Shown: positions 58,508-64,000 of the stretch, in pieces
Position numbering within the stretch: the first letter of the stretch is position 1
How the letters are laid out: every line of letters starts with the position of its first letter
Assembly: GCA_913056365.1 (NCBI GenBank)
Contig: CAJXLT010000002.1
Coordinates: 620,001 to 684,000, forward strand
Source of the DNA: an uncultured Paenibacillaceae bacterium
Lineage (GTDB): Bacteria; Bacillota; Bacilli; Paenibacillales; K13
Reading direction: 5' to 3'
Length of the DNA: 64,000 nucleotides
The notes under the pieces: model-generated
Seen by the model: the letters and a program-made list of their open reading frames with translations, nothing else
What the model was told of the DNA's origin: nothing
Database searches by the model: none
Position numbers and translations under genes: made by a program

Positions 58508-59569
58508 TCACTTCGGAATATAAATAATTTGCCCTTCATAGACGCTTTGGCTTTCGGCGAGTCGATTGCACAGCAGAATTTCCCGTGGGTTCATCTCATA
58601 GCGGGAGGCAATGTCCTCCAATGTCTCTTCCTTCTGCACGATGCACATTCGCATCCTTGAGAATGGTTGCTCCTCCTGATCTCGCGATAGGAACAGCTTC
58701 TTCCATTCGAGTTGATCAGTAGCCGGGATCGTCTCTTGTGTCTGATTTTGCTCCTGAGTCTGCTGCTGTGTTTGCTGCTGCATCTCCTGTGTATGATCTA
58801 TCTGAACGTTACTTTCATATACATTCGGAGCAAGCTGAGCTGGCATAGATTGATCAAAGTGTTGCGACTCCTCGGCCGGTTTGCTTGAGAATGCGATTTT
58901 CGGTTCACGCGGCTCCGTTTTTTGCAGTGCTGCCGTCTCCTCCTGCTCATTCTCCTCCTCCATGTCTTCTGGCATTATGTTCTCTGACAGATCCCCGAAT
59001 TCGTTCTCTGCCTGCTGCGCATTCGCTTCATTAGAGGCGACCGGCGGATTTTCTAATTCGTCTTCTGCTTCTTTTTGCTGCTCTTCCTCGTCCAACACTT
59101 CATCCTGTCGATTGCTGATATGTCCCTGCTTGTCTTGGCCCTGTTGCTCAGAGCTATACACGAACAGTTCCTCCTGATCCGCCCATTGCTGCTCGGCGCT
59201 GCTCCTCGCAACTTCCACACCTTTCAACAAAAGCACGCCTGTCACATTCAAGCTGCGGGGGGAAGCTAAATCTACATCGAAGTGCTCAATCTCTACCCCT
59301 ACCTGGTCAAGATTAGCAATACGTCCCATTGGCAGTGTAATTTCGACAGGAATGTCATGTTCGAATGTCGAACCGCTCCTCGCATCCATAGGCGCCAGCA
59401 GTGCCTCCAGCTTTAAGCTCCCGTTCAAGACAGCTTGTTCTCCTTCTGAACGCACATCAATATTCGGAATCAATTCAAGCTGTTCGAGATCTTCCAGACC
59501 GTTCAATTCCTGGTTGAGGGGTACCCGTTCATAAATATCAAATCTCAAGCCGGATGCTTGTTCTACCAC
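58508..59569 (-). CDS. spoVID: SpoVID-like spore coat attachment protein with C-terminal LysM
   Basis: A 353-residue protein: an N-terminal beta-rich domain (about 1-125, LRFDIYERVPLNQELNGLED and GVEIEHFDVDLASPRSLNVT), a long acidic Gln/Glu-rich linker (about 130-290, including a QTQQQTQEQNQTQE-like run), and a C-terminal LysM domain (about 306-353, CIVQKEETLEDIASRYEMNP). SpoVID encases the forespore with coat proteins and binds SafA, also in this window. The location beside valS matches B. subtilis. GTG start with GGGAGG seven bases upstream. A weak sigma-E-like CATATATA lies upstream. Confidence 0.9.
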   Translation of the reverse strand: MVEQASGLRFDIYERVPLNQELNGLEDLEQLELIPNIDVRSEGEQAVLNGSLKLEALLAPMDARSGSTFEHDIPVEITLPMGRIANLDQVGVEIEHFDVDLASPRSLNVTGVLLLKGVEVARSSAEQQWADQEELFVYSSEQQGQDKQGHISNRQDEVLDEEEQQKEAEDELENPPVASNEANAQQAENEFGDLSENIMPEDMEEENEQEETAALQKTEPREPKIAFSSKPAEESQHFDQSMPAQLAPNVYESNVQIDHTQEMQQQTQQQTQEQNQTQETIPATDQLEWKKLFLSRDQEEQPFSRMRMCIVQKEETLEDIASRYEMNPREILLCNRLAESQSVYEGQIIYIPK

Positions 59570-59598
59570 GGAAAATCCTCCCTTCAGTAGTTGTTACT

Positions 59599-59618
59599 CG
59601 ATATATATATATGTATCG
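59599..59618. repeat. AT-rich near-palindrome between spoVID and the esterase
   Basis: CGATATATATATATGTATCG reads nearly the same on both strands (18 of 20 positions). It sits between two divergent genes, where it could be an operator or part of the spoVID promoter. Confidence 0.35.
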
Positions 59619-59727
59619 GACCAACGTCCATGCCATTTTTTTATGCTTCTAGCAATGGAAACTGTCCTACCCAGCATCCAAATGATATACTGAAAGGAAT
59701 CTACTATGTGAAAGGTGAGATCAATCC

Positions 59728-60687
59728 ATGCCAATTGTAGACATGCCGCTTGAGCAGCTATACGCCTATCAGGGAACTAACCCGCGGCCTGCTGATCATG
59801 ATGCTTACTGGGAACGAGCCCTTGACGAGATGAGAGCCGTTGACCCTCAGATCGAGATTGTCCCTAGCGGCTTCGATAATCCAGTCGCTGATTGCTTCGA
59901 CTTGTACTTCACTGGTGTTCGCGGAGCGCGCATTCATGCCAAGTATGCTCGTCCGAAGAACCAGCAAGGTCCGCATCCAGCTGTACTGCAATTCCACGGC
60001 TATTCCATGCATGCAGGAGACTGGCCGGAGAAGCTGACTTACGCAGCGCTCGGATATTCTGTCTTCGCTATGGATTGTCGCGGTCAAGGGGGATATTCGG
60101 AGGATGCTGGCGGTGTGAAGGGTAATACATTGCGCGGTCACATCATTCGAGGCCTGGACGATCACCCGGATAACTTGCTATTCCGGCATATCTTCCTCGA
60201 TACTGCGCAGCTGGCTCGGATCGCAATGTCCATGCCCGAGGTTGATCCAGAGCGAGTCGGTACGATGGGGGGCTCACAAGGCGGTGCGCTGTCATTGGTG
60301 TGCGCAGCATTAGAGCCGAAGATCAAGCGGCTGGTGTCCGTCTATCCATTCTTATGCGACTATCGGAGAGTATGGGAGATGGATTTGGACATTAATGCAT
60401 ATGAGGAGCTGCGGACATTTTTCCGGCATTTCGATCCGCAGCATGAACGAGAGGACGAAATTTTCACCAAGCTTGGCTACATAGACGTGCAGTTCTTGGC
60501 ACCGCGTATACAAGGCGAGGTGATGATGGCAGTCGGCCTCATGGATGCAATCTGTCCGCCGTCTGCGCAATTCGCAGCATTCAACAAGATCAGCTCTCCG
60601 AAGCGCCTTGAAGTATACCCGGACTTCGGTCATGAGCATTTGCGTGGATTTGGCAACAAAGAAATGCAGTTCCTAATGAAACTTTGA
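59728..60687 (+). CDS. Acetyl xylan esterase / cephalosporin-C deacetylase (CE7 family)
   Basis: A 319-residue alpha/beta hydrolase that removes acetyl groups from xylo-oligosaccharides and similar compounds. RGQGGYSEDA is the CE7 hallmark, the nucleophile serine is in GGSQGGALSLV, the acid in GLMDAICPPS and the histidine in DFGHEHLRGFG. There is no signal peptide, so it acts in the cytoplasm on imported oligosaccharides. AAAGGTGAG precedes the ATG. A TATACT lies about 45 bases upstream. It stands alone, convergent with the pseudouridine synthase gene. Confidence 0.93.
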   Translation: MPIVDMPLEQLYAYQGTNPRPADHDAYWERALDEMRAVDPQIEIVPSGFDNPVADCFDLYFTGVRGARIHAKYARPKNQQGPHPAVLQFHGYSMHAGDWPEKLTYAALGYSVFAMDCRGQGGYSEDAGGVKGNTLRGHIIRGLDDHPDNLLFRHIFLDTAQLARIAMSMPEVDPERVGTMGGSQGGALSLVCAALEPKIKRLVSVYPFLCDYRRVWEMDLDINAYEELRTFFRHFDPQHEREDEIFTKLGYIDVQFLAPRIQGEVMMAVGLMDAICPPSAQFAAFNKISSPKRLEVYPDFGHEHLRGFGNKEMQFLMKL

Positions 60688-60696
60688 AGTCATTCG

Positions 60697-61557
60697 TTAC
60701 AATGACAGTGCTGCCCATGCTAGCTGCATATCTGACGCGAGAGGAGCAGTTACTTCTATTGGCTCATTCGTCCAAGGATGGGGGAATAGCAGCTTCTCCC
60801 CGTGCAGCGCTTGCCTCGCCATTCCAGCCTGCGGCTTGCCGCCATATAACAGGTCGCCAAGGATGGGCCAGCCATGTGCGCTGAGATGAACACGGATTTG
60901 GTGCGTGCGTCCGGTTTCTAGCTGAAGACGGAGCAAGGTAGCAGAACGGCTTCTCTCTACTACAGTGAAATGAGTAACAGCACGCTGTCCTGACGGAGAA
61001 ACTCGGCGTCGCTTCGAATGGTGCCGATCCCGACCGATAGCCGCATCGATCGATCCGCTGTCCTCCCTTACGCGACCATGAACTAGAGCAAGGTATATAC
61101 GAGTAATCTGCTTCTGTCGCATGGCCTCATCCAGACGATAGTGAGCAAGCGGCGTTTTCGCATAGAGCACCGGCCCAGTCGTGTCAGCATCCAGCCTGTG
61201 GATGTGACGAACACACACTGCTTGGCCGGTGCTTTCATAATAAGCAGCCACTGCTCCTGCCAGCGTAACCGCTGCTTCTCCTGGTTCCGTTGGGTGAACA
61301 GCCATACGCGCAGGCTTATTCGCCACCAGACAGAAATCATCCTCGTACAATATCTCGATGTTCGACCATATTGGATCGAAGCGGTATTCCTCAGCAGGGA
61401 ATAAGCGAATGTGCGCCTTGCCTGCGCGCTCCACCCAATCACCTGCCGACTTGAGCTCGCGCTGCAGCTTCTGCGGGAATAAGACATCCGTCAGACGTGA
61501 TGTCGAGAGGACGGCCCATTCGCCTCTGCGTTCATAGGGAACGTCTTTCTTGCTCAT
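60697..61557 (-). CDS. RluA-family pseudouridine synthase
   Basis: A 286-residue enzyme that isomerises uridine to pseudouridine in rRNA or tRNA. The catalytic aspartate lies in HRLDADTTG; LALVHGRV and LETGRTHQIRVHLSAHGWPI are further family motifs. No S4 domain is present, but residues 1-70 form a short N-terminal part. The ATG at 61557 overlaps the hemY stop (ATGA), so it is coupled to the haem genes. The target RNA position cannot be assigned. Confidence 0.93.
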   Translation of the reverse strand: MSKKDVPYERRGEWAVLSTSRLTDVLFPQKLQRELKSAGDWVERAGKAHIRLFPAEEYRFDPIWSNIEILYEDDFCLVANKPARMAVHPTEPGEAAVTLAGAVAAYYESTGQAVCVRHIHRLDADTTGPVLYAKTPLAHYRLDEAMRQKQITRIYLALVHGRVREDSGSIDAAIGRDRHHSKRRRVSPSGQRAVTHFTVVERSRSATLLRLQLETGRTHQIRVHLSAHGWPILGDLLYGGKPQAGMARQALHGEKLLFPHPWTNEPIEVTAPLASDMQLAWAALSL

Positions 61558-63002
61558 ATTCCACTCCAAGATGCCGTTATTTGCTCAGCGGCTGCCTTGC
61601 CGCTCTGAATGCAATCCGGAATGCCTACGCCGTAATAGCCTGAACCTGCCAGCACTACGCCCGGCAACTGTTTCGCAAGCGATTGCTCGACCTTCGTCAT
61701 CTGTTCCAAGTGACCGACCGGATACTGCGGCATTGCCTTCATCCAACGGTTCACATCGACGAATAGCGGCTCTAGCTCGAAGTTAAGCAGCTCCTTCAAC
61801 TCTCGGCGCACACCATCTGCAATCTCCTGATCGCTCATCCGCTGCCATGCTTCATCCCCCGCACGACCTACATAACAGCGCAGCAGCAGCTTACCTTCAG
61901 GGGCAGCGTGTAGCCATTTCGACGAGGTCCACGTACATGCGGTAATGAACCGCCCTTCCTTGCGTGGAACGAGAAAGCCCGATCCATCCATTGGCAGTTG
62001 ACCGGCTGGACGATCATACGCCAGAATCACATTCGCCACCGATACATAGCGAATATTGCGCAAGTTCTGGACTTCGGGAAGATGCTTAAGAATGCTGGCT
62101 GCTTCATAGGCTGGCAGCGCCATGACTACTGCATCCGCAGTCAAGCTCTCCCCATTGTCCAAGCTTACTAAGTAACGCGGTGTTGCATCTGCATCTTGCA
62201 CACGCTCCAGACATTCAATCGAAGTCTGATACCGGAACGTTGCCTTGCCCTGAAGGTTGGCCTCCAACGCTTCGACCAGTGTCCCTAAGCCGTTGCGATA
62301 ATTCAAGAACATGCTCCCTTGGGCGATTGGCGGGAGCTGTGTAGAGGCCTGTGTCTGCTTCCGGCTCTGTACCATTCCTAGAATTAAGCTGCGGTATTTG
62401 CGCTCGATCGCATGGAACTGCGGGAACGTCGCCTGTACACTCAATGTGCGTGTATTCCCGGCATAGATGCCCGCCAATAGCGGCTCAACAATGTGATCAT
62501 GCACTTGCCGGCCTAGACGTCTTTCCAAAAAATCACCGAGCGACTCATCCCCCGATCCGTGCCTCCTTGGCAGCAGCAAATCCATAGCTGCCCGCAGCTT
62601 ACCTGCCTGCGATACGAGACCTGTCTTCATGAATGGAGACAGCTTCGTAGGGATACCCAGCACGAGACCAGGCGGCATGCTATGCAGCCGCTTGTTGTGG
62701 AGAATATATGTTTTTTTCGCATTGGGGTTCATGGGAACGAGTTCGTCCTCTATACCGAGCTCCTTCGTTAGTTCTATGATTGGCAGCTTGCGTGAAAGGA
62801 AAGAATCTGGTCCGCGTTCGATTACGAAATCGTCGCGGCGAAGCGTGCGGATTTTCCCACCGGGCTGCTCTGCTTTGTCCAGCACGATGATCTCCGCGTG
62901 CTCCCCCCGCTTCTCCAGCGCTTGCAACGTGTAATAGGCTGCGCTCAGCCCAGTAATCCCAGCCCCGGCTATGACAATTCTCTTCGCTGATGTACGCTCC
63001 AT
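61554..63002 (-). CDS. hemY: Coproporphyrinogen/protoporphyrinogen III oxidase
   Basis: A 482-residue FAD enzyme. The dinucleotide motif RIVIAGAGITGLSAAYYT is at the N-terminus, with EQPGGKIRTLRRDDFVIERG and the C-terminal VVLAGSGYYGVGIPDCIQSG. In Gram-positives it oxidises coproporphyrinogen III to coproporphyrin III for the CpfC ferrochelatase, encoded upstream. ATG 63002 has AAAGGA nine bases upstream; an ATG at 63011 overlapping the hemH stop abuts that site, so it is less likely. Confidence 0.95.
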   Translation of the reverse strand: MERTSAKRIVIAGAGITGLSAAYYTLQALEKRGEHAEIIVLDKAEQPGGKIRTLRRDDFVIERGPDSFLSRKLPIIELTKELGIEDELVPMNPNAKKTYILHNKRLHSMPPGLVLGIPTKLSPFMKTGLVSQAGKLRAAMDLLLPRRHGSGDESLGDFLERRLGRQVHDHIVEPLLAGIYAGNTRTLSVQATFPQFHAIERKYRSLILGMVQSRKQTQASTQLPPIAQGSMFLNYRNGLGTLVEALEANLQGKATFRYQTSIECLERVQDADATPRYLVSLDNGESLTADAVVMALPAYEAASILKHLPEVQNLRNIRYVSVANVILAYDRPAGQLPMDGSGFLVPRKEGRFITACTWTSSKWLHAAPEGKLLLRCYVGRAGDEAWQRMSDQEIADGVRRELKELLNFELEPLFVDVNRWMKAMPQYPVGHLEQMTKVEQSLAKQLPGVVLAGSGYYGVGIPDCIQSGKAAAEQITASWSGI

Positions 63003-63007
63003 TGTGC

Positions 63008-63946
63008 TCATTCCTTTGCCAATTGCTCGATGACAGCATCAGCCAGCACCTTCATATATAAGGGATCCGTATTAAGCGATGCTGTTCGCTCCAGTTGCAT
63101 ATCAAGCTGCTTCGCTGCTTGCTTCGCCTCGATATCCAAGTCGTATAAAACCTCAAGATGATCGGAGACGAAACCGACTGGGCATACGAGCACTGCTCGT
63201 ACCTGTTCTTCCTTCAGCTGCTGAAGCACATCCAGAATATCCGGTCCCAACCACGGGACAGACGTTCGCCCAGCACTTTGCCAAGCGAATTGCCAATTGT
63301 TCACACCTGACTGTTCCGCAACGGCACGCGAGGTGTCCAGCAGCTGCTCTGGATACGGATCGGCCATTTCTAGTATACGCTCAGGCAAGCTATGTGCTGT
63401 GAATAACACCTTCACATCTTCTCTCCGCTCAGCAGGGAAGAGGTCTAGCGCCTTCTCCACACGTCTAGACAGCGCCTCAATCAGCAGTGGATGCATATGG
63501 TAGCTCTGGACACACGTTAACTGTATACCCGCTTGTTCGGCTTCCTCTTGAGCACGTTTGATATACCCTCCTACACTCATGACCGAATAATGCGGTGCAA
63601 GCACGATACCTACCGCACGTTGTATACCGTCCTCGGCCATTTGCCGCACACCGTCTTCTATGAACGGATAAGCATGCTTCAAGCCTTGATAGCACACGAA
63701 TCGTCTGGAGTCTGCTGAGACCGTATTCAAGGCTTCTTCGAGAGACTGAACCTGCCGGTTCGTATTTTCGCGCAGCGGAAACACACCTCCCACAATCGCT
63801 TCATATCGATCCGTCAGCTCTTGCAGCTGCTCCGGCGTTGGCGGATTGCCCCTGCGTATATGCGTGTAGTAAGGCTCAATGCCATCCATGCTATCAGGTG
63901 TACCATAGGACATGACAAGGACGCCGATCTTCTCTGCTGCTGCCAT
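63008..63946 (-). CDS. hemH: Coproporphyrin/protoporphyrin ferrochelatase
   Basis: The 312-residue enzyme inserts ferrous iron into (copro)porphyrin. LVMSYGTPDSMDGIEPYYTHIRRG opens it in pieces typical of the family; TAHSLPERI carries the conserved active-site histidine and CPVGFVSDHLEVLYDLDIE the second acidic region. It forms hemE-hemH-hemY with its neighbours. An alternative symbol is cpfC. Confidence 0.96.
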   Translation of the reverse strand: MAAAEKIGVLVMSYGTPDSMDGIEPYYTHIRRGNPPTPEQLQELTDRYEAIVGGVFPLRENTNRQVQSLEEALNTVSADSRRFVCYQGLKHAYPFIEDGVRQMAEDGIQRAVGIVLAPHYSVMSVGGYIKRAQEEAEQAGIQLTCVQSYHMHPLLIEALSRRVEKALDLFPAERREDVKVLFTAHSLPERILEMADPYPEQLLDTSRAVAEQSGVNNWQFAWQSAGRTSVPWLGPDILDVLQQLKEEQVRAVLVCPVGFVSDHLEVLYDLDIEAKQAAKQLDMQLERTASLNTDPLYMKVLADAVIEQLAKE

Positions 63947-63951
63947 AGTTA

Positions 63952-64000
63952 CTAACTCCCTTCGCTTGCTGTAGCACGGGCTAGCGCTTCTTCGGAATAG
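63952..64000 (-). CDS. C-terminal end of a gene, probably hemE (partial, runs off window)
   Basis: The minus-strand frame entering from the right edge reads YSEEALARATASEGS and stops at 63952-63954, five bases before the hemH start. The hemE-hemH-hemY order in Bacillales makes uroporphyrinogen decarboxylase the likely product, but these 15 residues are not diagnostic. Confidence 0.5.
   Translation of the reverse strand, partial: YSEEALARATASEGS

Overview
The window reads as a chromosome segment from an endospore-forming, low-to-mid GC member of the Paenibacillaceae (Paenibacillus or a close relative). The basis is dense sporulation content (spo0B, spoIIB, spoIVFA/FB, spoVB, spoVID, safA, bofC, a SpoIID-type lytic enzyme), Bacillales gene order, a wall amidase carrying three SLH domains, secD and secF as separate genes, and Firmicute regulators (valS T-box, GlnR/TnrA-type boxes, sigma-E and sigma-G-like promoters). 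Nearly all genes lie on the minus strand. No phage, IS element, CRISPR array, rRNA or tRNA gene was found.

Layout from left to right. 1-1.75 kb: the 3' end of an unrecognised winged-helix protein, a pair of related palindromes, and an M20-family amidohydrolase. 1.8-8.6 kb: two tandem hairpin elements, then (read right to left) comN, secD, secF, a CDF metal transporter, recJ and apt. 8.7-11.6 kb: spoVB, a DUF421 membrane protein and a YrzE-like membrane protein. 11.7-18.6 kb: ruvC-ruvA-ruvB-spoIID-like-queA-tgt-yajC, combining Holliday junction resolution, queuosine tRNA modification and Sec secretion. 18.7-24.5 kb: a complete mrpABCDEFG Na+/H+ antiporter operon. 24.7-26.7 kb: a small membrane protein, bofC and safA. 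26.9-31.5 kb: an amino-acid operon pheB-hom-thrB-pheA-ilvE. 31.7-35.1 kb: a two-gene unit (TrpD2-like protein plus a NasC-like molybdopterin nitrate reductase) behind two perfect GlnR/TnrA boxes, inserted between obg and pheB. 35.3-40 kb: rng, rplU, prp, rpmA, spo0B, obg. 40-48.6 kb: cell shape, division and sporulation genes (DUF4321, maf, radC, mreBCD, minCD, rodA, spoIVFA, spoIVFB). 48.7-59.6 kb: SLH amidase, spoIIB, valS-folC-murC behind a valine T-box, two small unknown genes, a decayed response-regulator fragment and spoVID. 59.7-64 kb: a CE7-type esterase, an RluA-type pseudouridine synthase and the haem genes hemY, hemH and the probable tail of hemE.

Functional threads: (i) envelope and spore building, with RodA/MreBCD/MinCD for shape and septum placement, SpoIIB/SpoIID-type proteins for engulfment, SpoIVFA/FB/BofC for pro-sigma-K control, and SafA/SpoVID for coat attachment; (ii) translation housekeeping (L21, Prp, L27, Obg, RNase G, ValS, Tgt/QueA); (iii) amino-acid synthesis under a possible ACT-domain regulator; (iv) nitrogen-responsive nitrate assimilation. 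Most of this is conserved Bacillales synteny. The parts that stand out are the GlnR-boxed trpD2-nasC pair, the PheB leader repeats, the clustered palindromes at the left end, the tandem hairpins after apt, the response-regulator relic and the undescribed micro-proteins.
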